Shown one piece after another: positions 43,534 through 51,173 of a stretch of 64,000 bases of DNA. The notes beneath the pieces were generated by a model. The model did not search any database and was not told the origin of the DNA. It was given only the letters and a program-made list of their open reading frames with translations. The first letter of the stretch is position 1, and every line of letters starts with the position of its first letter. The DNA is from PALSA-270 sp963770245 (GTDB lineage Bacteria > Acidobacteriota > Terriglobia > Terriglobales > Acidobacteriaceae), in assembly GCA_963770245.1 (NCBI GenBank), contig CAVYOX010000007.1, forward strand, positions 62,001-126,000, given 5' to 3'. A program made the position numbers and the translations under genes.

Positions 43534-44172
43534 TTGTCGGGAACTGGGTTACTGGCCTTCGCAGTCTTGCTATTGCAGATGGCCTCTGCCGCGCCTGCTC
43601 GGGCCGAAACCCCTCCCGCCGCTGCGGTTCACAGTCCGCATGGCGTTCTGAACATAGCTTGTGAGAAGTGTCACAGCCCCTCGGCGTGGAGACCGATTCG
43701 CAGCCAGCCGGAATTCGATCACGGCAAAACCGGGTACCCCTTGCGCGGCATGCATACCAAAGTGGCGTGCCAGCAGTGTCACGTCAATCCAGTTTTTGCC
43801 AACGTGGGTCGCAACTGCCAGGATTGCCACGCCGACCTGCACCGGCGAAAGAATGGAGCGCAATGCGACAGCTGCCACCGGGTCAACGGCTGGGAAGTGT
43901 CCATTCATTCCATCAACGAGCACCAGGACCGTTTTCCTCTGATCGGCGCCCATGCTGTGGTGGACTGTTATTCCTGTCATAAGCTCGGTGCTGTCGGACA
44001 GTTCAATCGTCAGGGATTATCGACGGCTTGTAACAGCTGCCATCTGAGCGTCTACCAAAAGACCACCGCCCCCAACCACCAGGCGCTGGGGTATTCGATG
44101 GAGTGCCTGGAGTGTCACAGCATGGACAGCTGGATGATCGCCGCTATGCCGCACGCGAGATTTCGGAAATGA
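43534..44172 (+). CDS. 7-heme c-type cytochrome (TTG start)
   Basis: The protein is 212 residues. TTG 43534 is the start, seven bases after AAGGAG. Signal peptide LLAFAVLLLQMASAAPARA. Seven CxxCH motifs: CEKCH, CQQCH, CQDCH, CDSCH, CYSCH, CNSCH and CLECH. The modules FDHGKTGYPLRGMHTKVACQQCH and HQDRFPLIGAHAVVDCYSCH are the same type as in the 23-heme protein, so both derive from one repeat family. It is probably a periplasmic carrier between the inner-membrane donor and the larger cytochrome. Confidence 0.92.
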   Translation: MSGTGLLAFAVLLLQMASAAPARAETPPAAAVHSPHGVLNIACEKCHSPSAWRPIRSQPEFDHGKTGYPLRGMHTKVACQQCHVNPVFANVGRNCQDCHADLHRRKNGAQCDSCHRVNGWEVSIHSINEHQDRFPLIGAHAVVDCYSCHKLGAVGQFNRQGLSTACNSCHLSVYQKTTAPNHQALGYSMECLECHSMDSWMIAAMPHARFRK

Positions 44173-44209
44173 AGCAACCAGATCGAAACTTTCAAGAGCA
44201 ACGGAGCGA

Positions 44210-46462
44210 ATGGAGCGGGGAACATGGAGCTGTGGAGGGCTGCTTTCCGTGAAAGCGATTGTAGAACTCGGCATCCTGCTGCTGGCAACGTCGGCGTGCC
44301 TTGCACAAACCGCGGGCGGCACCGCTGAAATTCGAAGCCTGCGCGTCATCCGTCGCGCCGGCAAAGTAAGAATCGAGGTTGGTCTCACCGCCCCGGTGCG
44401 TCCCGCGCTCACGGTCGCGACCAGCCCCGACCGTTTGGTGGTTGACCTTCCCAATACAACGGCCAGCGCCAGGCAGCGGCGCATTGCGGTGAACCGAAAC
44501 GGGGTGAAACGGATTCGTGTCGGGCTGAACAGCACCAGTCCGCTGATTACCCGCATGGTTGTCGATCTCGATGCGGCGCATCCTTACGAACTTGCCACCG
44601 CAGGAAACGGTCTCATTTTGACCGTCTCTACGGAGAAAGGTTTGGCGGGGTCCGAGAAGCGGAATGGAGGTGCCGTCCCGGCGGCACACGGTGGGCTGCT
44701 GGGGAGGCTGTGGCCCACGTTCGCAGCGAACCCCTCGGCGGCCGAGAACAATAAGACGGGGCGGCCATCTACGTCATTCGCGACCGGCGAAGCCGGCAGC
44801 GCAAATCGAAAACCGGAAACCGCGCCCTCGGGAGAAACTCCGACGCCGACCAATGAGAAGCTCCGAACTTCCTTTCAGCTGAAATACGTGGCGGAAGGCG
44901 CCGCCTATCTGAATGGCGGCCGCAGCTCCGGTTTGGCCGAAGGCATGAAGCTCGAGGTGCGCGGCGCCGCTCCATCTTCCGATGCAGCAAGCCCGCAAGG
45001 CCCGATCGTTGCCGAGTTGCAAGTCGTCTCGGTGGCGGAAACCTCGGCCGTAACCGACATTCGTACACCCACTCGCGATCTGAAGCCGGGCGACTGGGCC
45101 TATCTCTCGGCGGCTGATGCCGCAAAGCTCGGCGAAGAGCGCTCTTTGCATGCGACGGGCACGACCGCCTCGGCGGTATTGCCGGAAACTGAACCGCGAC
45201 AGGCCAAACTGCGCGTCCCGGTGTCGCCCGAAGACAGCCGGATTCAAGCCCGCTTCGGACTGGACTACAGCGGTATTCAGAGCAGCGGTTCGACCCCGGG
45301 CAGCAGCAGCCAGCTTGGCTTTTCCTTCCGCGCGGATATGACGCGCATTGCCGGAACCTACTGGAATCTGCAGGGGTACATGCGTGAACGGTTGACCAGC
45401 AATTCGCAGCCTGAGGAAGAGACGATCGAGAACTATCTCGATCGGACCTACATCATCCAGCTGTACTACGACAATCCCAACTCCAAGTGGGTGGCGGGAT
45501 TTGGACGTCTTTACCTGCCCTGGGCGGTCAGCCTGGACACGATCGACGGAGGATACGTGGGCCGCCGCCTGGCTCACGGCGTGACCACCGGAGTTTTTTT
45601 CGGTTCGACTCCGGACCCAACCTCGTGGCACTACCAGCCGGATCAGCAAATTGGGGGCTCATTCGTGAACGTTGCGGGCGGCAGTTACGAAGACTTCCAT
45701 TACTCGAGTACCGCGGGCATGGCCTTCAGCATGCTGAAATGGCAGCTCGATCGGCCTTATCTCTTCCTGGAGAATGGCCTGTCTTACCGGAAATACATTT
45801 CTCTCGATCACTCGTTGATCGTCGATTCTCCGCAAGGCGTCACCACGGATGGAATCAAGCCGGGCACCGGAATCAGCCGCAGTTACCTCAGCCTGCACAT
45901 CCAGCCGCATCCGCGGATCTCCTTCGACATCTATCACAACTACTTTCGCGATGTTCCAACCGCCGCTACCGCACTCATCGGAACCGGTTTGGTCGACAAG
46001 TTGCTTTACCAGGGGGTGAGTGCGGGGGTACACGTGGAGTTGGCGCGCCACTTCACCGTTTACACCACCATCGGACAGAGCGACAAGACGGGCGACCAAC
46101 AGAGGAGCCTGAACCAGATGTTCGGACTCGCCTGGAGCGAGATCTGGCATACCGGCATCCGCGCTGACATGCGCTATGCAAAGTTTGACAGCTCCTTTGC
46201 GCGAGGTGACTACCGGGTGCTCTCGCTGTCGCGTCACCTCGGCGACCGCATAAATTTGGACGCCCAGGTCGGCGCTCAGACTCTCGACTCTCCCTTTACG
46301 GTGAATCGTAGCTCGCTCTTTCTGGACACTTCCTTTGACACCAACCTCGGCGGCCATTCGTTCTTGCAGAGCGGATACACCATCGGTCGGGGCGAACCAT
46401 TGAACTACACCCAGTGGTATCTGAGTCTCGGATACCGCATCAATGCGAAGGGACCGAAATGA
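44210..46462 (+). CDS. Outer-membrane beta-barrel with N-terminal AMIN domain
   Basis: The protein is 750 residues (GTG 44249, with GGAGGG nine bases upstream, is an equally good start and gives the cleaner signal peptide VKAIVELGILLLATSACLAQ). Residues about 40-130 form an AMIN domain (IRSLRVIRRAGKVRIEVGL, then DRLVVDLPNT), a periplasmic peptidoglycan- or secretin-associated module. A linker follows, and from about 330 to the end alternate amphipathic strands rich in Tyr and Gly make a barrel (for example YIIQLYYDNPNSKWVAGFGR, ending YTQWYLSLGYRI). Next to two multiheme cytochromes, it is a candidate porin sheath of a transmembrane electron conduit. Its stop overlaps the next start (ATGA). 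Confidence 0.85.
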   Translation: MERGTWSCGGLLSVKAIVELGILLLATSACLAQTAGGTAEIRSLRVIRRAGKVRIEVGLTAPVRPALTVATSPDRLVVDLPNTTASARQRRIAVNRNGVKRIRVGLNSTSPLITRMVVDLDAAHPYELATAGNGLILTVSTEKGLAGSEKRNGGAVPAAHGGLLGRLWPTFAANPSAAENNKTGRPSTSFATGEAGSANRKPETAPSGETPTPTNEKLRTSFQLKYVAEGAAYLNGGRSSGLAEGMKLEVRGAAPSSDAASPQGPIVAELQVVSVAETSAVTDIRTPTRDLKPGDWAYLSAADAAKLGEERSLHATGTTASAVLPETEPRQAKLRVPVSPEDSRIQARFGLDYSGIQSSGSTPGSSSQLGFSFRADMTRIAGTYWNLQGYMRERLTSNSQPEEETIENYLDRTYIIQLYYDNPNSKWVAGFGRLYLPWAVSLDTIDGGYVGRRLAHGVTTGVFFGSTPDPTSWHYQPDQQIGGSFVNVAGGSYEDFHYSSTAGMAFSMLKWQLDRPYLFLENGLSYRKYISLDHSLIVDSPQGVTTDGIKPGTGISRSYLSLHIQPHPRISFDIYHNYFRDVPTAATALIGTGLVDKLLYQGVSAGVHVELARHFTVYTTIGQSDKTGDQQRSLNQMFGLAWSEIWHTGIRADMRYAKFDSSFARGDYRVLSLSRHLGDRINLDAQVGAQTLDSPFTVNRSSLFLDTSFDTNLGGHSFLQSGYTIGRGEPLNYTQWYLSLGYRINAKGPK

Positions 46463-47382
46463 CCGCGCATACCGCTCTGGCGCCACCAGGCATCGCCCTG
46501 GCAGCCGCCGGACAAGAGCAGCATCGAAGGCGGATCATCACCGTATCGCTGCTAGCGACGGGTCTGATGGCCGGGTTGGCGCTCTACGGCGCCAATTACT
46601 ACACCCTCACCCAGGTTGACCGGCCGTTTTCCCCGAAGCATCATCTCTTGAAGCCGAGCGGAGTGATTGGGATCAATTTGGGCCTCGTCGGCGTTCTGCT
46701 GTTTTGCGGCATCTTTCTGTATCCGCTGCGCAAGCGCTGGGCCTGGCTGCGAAAACAAGGCGATTCCCGACACTGGCTCGACTATCACGTTGTTCTGGGC
46801 ATCGCCGCCCCGGTCTGCATCGCTTTTCACTCGTCCTTCAAGTTTCGCGGATTGGCGGGAGTTGCATTCTGGGTCATGGTGGCGGTGGCGTTGAGCGGCT
46901 TTGTGGGGCGCTACCTTTACGCCCAGATTCCGCGCCGCGTGGCTTCCGCCGAAGTGTCGGTCCGAGTGTTTGGCGGGGTGCTGACCCATCAGAAGGTCAT
47001 CCCCCAGGCCGATTTGCGGCGATTATTGCGGTTGCCCAGTCCGCGGCAGTCGTCTCGTTGGTCGCCCCTGCTGGCTCTCGCCTACATGGCGGCATCCGAT
47101 CTGGCTCGCCCGTTCCGCATTGCTCGCGTGCGGGCGCGGGGCATGGGAGTCGGTCAAACCATTGTTTCTCTCGGCGGATTGCTGCCCGGCCGTGATCCGC
47201 AACTCGAATGGGTCATCGGGGTTGCGCGGCAACGCGCAGTGCTTGCCCGGCGCATCTTGTTTCTTTCCCGTGCTCAGCAAGTATTCAAGCTGTGGCATGT
47301 AGTGCACAAACCATTTAGCTACGCCTTCGCAGTGCTGGCGCTTTTGCACATTGTGGTGGCCATGTTGCTTGGTTTTCTCTGA
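46459..47382 (+). CDS. Inner-membrane cytochrome-b-like protein
   Basis: The protein is 307 residues from ATG 46459, overlapping the barrel gene by 4 nt. About five membrane helices: residues 31-52, 72-93, 112-130 (LDYHVVLGIAAPVCIAFHSSF), 140-160 and the last one (FSYAFAVLALLHIVVAMLLG). His residues in the third helix, KLWHVVHKPF and ALLHIV are candidate heme b ligands, as in ferric-reductase or DsrM-type subunits. A 100-residue cytoplasmic loop (Arg-rich) separates helices four and five. It is probably the quinone or flavoprotein partner that feeds electrons to the periplasmic cytochromes. Confidence 0.8.
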   Translation: MTAHTALAPPGIALAAAGQEQHRRRIITVSLLATGLMAGLALYGANYYTLTQVDRPFSPKHHLLKPSGVIGINLGLVGVLLFCGIFLYPLRKRWAWLRKQGDSRHWLDYHVVLGIAAPVCIAFHSSFKFRGLAGVAFWVMVAVALSGFVGRYLYAQIPRRVASAEVSVRVFGGVLTHQKVIPQADLRRLLRLPSPRQSSRWSPLLALAYMAASDLARPFRIARVRARGMGVGQTIVSLGGLLPGRDPQLEWVIGVARQRAVLARRILFLSRAQQVFKLWHVVHKPFSYAFAVLALLHIVVAMLLGFL

Positions 47383-47392
47383 GGCTTGCCCT

Positions 47393-48754
47393 ATGGATAC
47401 CTTCGTCACCGTGATTCTGGCCGTCGGGGTCGCCATGTTCTTCGTGCGCGGATACCTCAAGAAGCTCAAAAAGCATGAAGAGTTGGCGCGCCGGATTGCG
47501 GAAAAAGGAAGACTGTCGTCGGGAGGTCCTCAAGGTCTCTATCCTCACATTGACGCCGCGCACTGCATCGGCTGTGCCGCTTGTACCACGGTCTGTCCGG
47601 AGGGCGACGTGTTGACCATGGTAGGCGGCAAAGCTGTCATCGCCAATGGACAAAGCTGCATCGGCCATGGGCTTTGTGCCCAGGCCTGTCCTGTCGGCGC
47701 GATCACCATGGTGATGGCCGGTCCGAGCATGGGCGCCGACATGCCTTACCTGACCGAGGAGTGCGAGACGACCATCGAGAACCTGTTCATCGTCGGCGAA
47801 CTCGGCGGGCTCGGTCTGATTAAGAATGCACTGGAGCAGGGGCGGCGTTCGCTTGACGTCATTGCCAACCGGTTCCGAGGGACGCCGTCCCTCCCGGGTG
47901 TTTACGACGTCTTGATCGTCGGGGCCGGCCCCGCCGGCATTACCGCCTCGCTGCGTGCGATTGAAAAAAGGCTGAGCTATATCACGATCGAGCGGGATGA
48001 GGTGGGGGGGACGGTGGCAAAGTTCCCCCGCCAGAAAGTAGTCACCACGACTCCCCTGGAGTTTCCCATGTACGGGAAGCTGGATAAGACGGAACTCTCC
48101 AAGGAGCATCTCTTGGCCTTCTGGGACATGGTCTTGAATCGGGCCGATTTCAATGTTTGTACCGACGCGAAAGTGGAGGACATTCAGCGCACCGACGGAA
48201 TCTTCAGCGTGATGACCGCCACCCAGCGATACCGCGCGCGCGCGGTGGTCCTGGCGCTAGGTCGCGCCGGCACTCCGCGGAAGCTCGGAGTCAAAGGCGA
48301 ACATTTTCCCAAGGTCATGTATCGGCTGATTGAGGCGGACCATTACAAGCACAAAAGGATCCTGGTTGTCGGGGGTGGCGATAGCGCAGTGGAAGCGGCT
48401 TTGGGGCTGGCGCAACAGGAGGGCAATCGGGTCACCCTGTCGTACCGACGAGATGCTTTCATGCGCCTCAAGGCACGCAACGCCAAGCGTTTGCAGGAAA
48501 ACACGCGAACGGGAAAGATCCGCGTGATCTTCAACTCCCTGCCCGTCGAGTTTCGGAAAGACGCCGTCATTCTGTCGCTGAACGGCAAGCTGGAGTTAAT
48601 TCCCAACGATTTCGTCTGGATCTTTGCCGGCGGCACTCCTCCGAACGAATTCCTCAAGAAGATCGGAGTCGGGTTCGGACTGCGGGATATGACGGTCGCC
48701 GGAAGGAATGAAGCAAGGCAGCGACCAGTCGTACTGATCGGACAACCTTCTTAA
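47393..48754 (+). CDS. Membrane-anchored ferredoxin-FAD/NAD(P) oxidoreductase
   Basis: The protein is 453 residues, starting 10 nt after the cytochrome b gene. An N-terminal helix (FVTVILAVGVAMFFVRGYL), then a two-cluster ferredoxin (CIGCAACTTVCPEGDVL and CIGHGLCAQACPVGAI), then a thioredoxin-reductase-like flavoprotein with FAD motif VLIVGAGPAGITASLRA and NAD(P) motif ILVVGGGDSAVEAALGLA. In the second cluster one Cys is replaced by His (CxxHxxC). No redox-active CxxC of TrxB is present. It would oxidise NAD(P)H or reduced ferredoxin and deliver electrons to the adjacent membrane cytochrome b, the first step of the proposed conduit. Confidence 0.88.
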   Translation: MDTFVTVILAVGVAMFFVRGYLKKLKKHEELARRIAEKGRLSSGGPQGLYPHIDAAHCIGCAACTTVCPEGDVLTMVGGKAVIANGQSCIGHGLCAQACPVGAITMVMAGPSMGADMPYLTEECETTIENLFIVGELGGLGLIKNALEQGRRSLDVIANRFRGTPSLPGVYDVLIVGAGPAGITASLRAIEKRLSYITIERDEVGGTVAKFPRQKVVTTTPLEFPMYGKLDKTELSKEHLLAFWDMVLNRADFNVCTDAKVEDIQRTDGIFSVMTATQRYRARAVVLALGRAGTPRKLGVKGEHFPKVMYRLIEADHYKHKRILVVGGGDSAVEAALGLAQQEGNRVTLSYRRDAFMRLKARNAKRLQENTRTGKIRVIFNSLPVEFRKDAVILSLNGKLELIPNDFVWIFAGGTPPNEFLKKIGVGFGLRDMTVAGRNEARQRPVVLIGQPS

Positions 48755-48829
48755 ATCCCAGCATCCAACTAAATCCCAGGATCCTAAATCCTAGGATCCT
48801 AAATCCTAGGGTCCATAATCCCGGGACCC
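48752..48829 (+). repeat. Tandem 15-bp repeats after the oxidoreductase gene
   Basis: Five imperfect units related to TAAATCCTAGGATCC begin at the stop codon itself (48752) and run to about 48829, the first unit being 18 nt. Each unit is near-palindromic, so adjacent units can pair and form hairpins. They may end transcription or be slipped-strand expansion; the opposite strand reads as a repetitive peptide by chance. Confidence 0.7.
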
Positions 48830-48913
48830 AAAAATTCCCGCCGTCACCTGAGCCCCAACCGATCGACGGCTTCCACCCGGCCGACCCTCGGTGCCCCATG
48901 GCTCGGCGCCCAT

Positions 48914-48955
48914 AACTGTCCATTCCCGGACACTCTGGTCCAGTAGGGGACAGTT
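48914..48955. promoter_or_regulatory. Inverted repeat, candidate activator site for the export operon
   Basis: AACTGTCC (48914-48921) and its exact complement GGACAGTT (48948-48955) flank an inner GGAC/GTCC pair. This nested symmetry about 65 nt before a possible sigma-54 promoter resembles an enhancer for an NtrC-type activator, one of which is encoded at the end of the operon. Confidence 0.5.
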
Positions 48956-48972
48956 GCGGCCTCGTGCGAGAG

Positions 48973-48988
48973 TGGCAGAGGAACTGTA
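48973..48988 (+). promoter_or_regulatory. Weak sigma-54-like promoter
   Basis: TGGCA (48973-48977) and CTGTA (48984-48988) have the GG-N10-G spacing of -24/-12 promoters, but the -12 GC is GT. It would start transcription near 49000, before the adaptor gene. The case rests on the NtrC-type regulator in the same cluster. Confidence 0.3.
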
Positions 48989-49053
48989 TCTCTTGACGTT
49001 TCCGTCACTTGATCGTCTATGACGGTGTGGTCCGCCGGGTGCCCATTGGTTTC

Positions 49054-50316
49054 ATGATGGATATCGCTCGTCCCGATCTCAAACGTCAGAAGCGCCGCCG
49101 CCAGATAATCCTGTTGGCGGTTGTGATGGTGCTGGTGGTCGCCACCACGGCGGCGGTTTTGCGGCTGAAGCCGGCAGCGCCTTCGGTGGAACGCGGAACG
49201 GTGTGGACGGACACGGTGAAACGGGGATCCATGCTGCGCCAGGTGCGCGGGCTGGGCACGCTGACTCCGACCCAGGAAGCCATCCGCCAAATTCCGGCGG
49301 AGACCGAGGCGACGGTTGTGCGCATTCGCATGCTGCCGGGTTCGCAAGTGAAGGCGGACTCGATTCTGGTTGAGATGAGCGATCCTCAAGTCGAGCAGGC
49401 GGCGCTCGATGCACAGCTCCAGATGAAGGCTGCAGAAGCCGCCTTTCAAAGCCTACGCGTGACCCTCGATAGCGCCCTGATGGACCTGAAAGCCAGCGCC
49501 GCGACCGTGACCGCCGACTACGAGCAAGCCAAACTGCAGGGGGAAACCGATAAAGCTCTGTTCGACATGGGCGTCATCTCTGGCCTGGCGTACAAGTCGT
49601 CCAAGGGCAAAGCCGACGAACTCACCATTCGAAACGATCTGGAAATGCAGAGAATCGCCGTCAACCAGAAAGCCATCGAGTCGCAATTGGCCGAGCAGCA
49701 GGCCAAAATTGACCAGATGCGCACCCTTTTTGAACTCAAGCAAAAGCAGCTGGATGCCTTAAAAGTACGCGCGGGTATTGACGGCGTGTTGGTCGATCTG
49801 CCCTTGCAGGTGGGGCAACGGGTTTCGCCCGGAACCATGCTGGCGAAAGTGGTGGCGCCCAATCACCTGATGGCCGTACTGAAGATCGCAGAGACGCAGG
49901 CGCGGGACGTGCAGATTGGCGAGCCGGCCTCGGTCGATACCCATAACGGGGTCATTTCCGGAACGGTGATGCGGGTTGATCCTGCGGTGGAGAACGGCAC
50001 CGTCACCGTGGACATCAAGCTCACCGGCGATCTCCCCAACGGCGCGCGGACCGACCTTAGCGTGGATGGAACGGTCGACCTCGAGCGTCTGGACAATATT
50101 CTCTACGTCGGCCGCCCGGCATTCGGGCAAGAGAGCAGCACCATCAGCCTGTTCAAGCTCGATCCGGATGGCGGCGGCGCGGTGCGTGTTCCGGTGAAAG
50201 TGGGGCGGGCGTCGGTGAATTCGATCCAAGTGATTGATGGACTGCGTGAAGGCGACACAGTAATCCTCTCCGACATGTCGCGTTGGGACAGCACGGACCG
50301 GGTCAAGCTTGAGTAA
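49054..50316 (+). CDS. MacA/HlyD-type periplasmic adaptor of an ABC exporter
   Basis: The protein is 420 residues from the first of two adjacent Met codons (MMDIARPDLK). One N-terminal membrane helix (QIILLAVVMVLVVATTAAVL), a barrel-sandwich half (LVEMSDPQVEQAAL), a long alpha-hairpin (about 115-245, Ala/Gln/Leu-rich coiled coil), the second half-motif IDGVLVDLPLQVGQRVSPGTML and a beta-barrel with RVDPAVENGTVTVDIKLTG. It bridges an inner-membrane permease and TolC. It heads the cluster ATPase, permease, permease, ATPase, TolC, regulator, kinase; the ATPase start is 31 nt after its stop. Confidence 0.9.
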   Translation: MMDIARPDLKRQKRRRQIILLAVVMVLVVATTAAVLRLKPAAPSVERGTVWTDTVKRGSMLRQVRGLGTLTPTQEAIRQIPAETEATVVRIRMLPGSQVKADSILVEMSDPQVEQAALDAQLQMKAAEAAFQSLRVTLDSALMDLKASAATVTADYEQAKLQGETDKALFDMGVISGLAYKSSKGKADELTIRNDLEMQRIAVNQKAIESQLAEQQAKIDQMRTLFELKQKQLDALKVRAGIDGVLVDLPLQVGQRVSPGTMLAKVVAPNHLMAVLKIAETQARDVQIGEPASVDTHNGVISGTVMRVDPAVENGTVTVDIKLTGDLPNGARTDLSVDGTVDLERLDNILYVGRPAFGQESSTISLFKLDPDGGGAVRVPVKVGRASVNSIQVIDGLREGDTVILSDMSRWDSTDRVKLE

Positions 50317-50347
50317 ATCGCAAACTACAAAAATTGAGGGCGAAGCC

Positions 50348-51070
<723 letters not shown>

Positions 51071-51173
51071 GGGGGCCGCTCGAAAAGGTTCGCCGCGCAG
51101 CGGCAGTCTACGTTCCCGCCCGCCGCGCACCCGGGGTCGACCCCAGGGTGGCGCGGGGGTACCAGTAGAATTT

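Noticed and set aside
48654..48923. Minus-strand frame encoding a repeated LGFRILGF peptide
   Set aside because: The peptide repeat is the translation of the 15-bp DNA repeat, and the frame overlaps the 3' end of the oxidoreductase gene.
51133..51144. Palindrome GGGGTCGACCCC before the first permease as a terminator
   Set aside because: No T-run follows and the flanking ATPase and permease genes are on the same strand in one system; termination here is unlikely.
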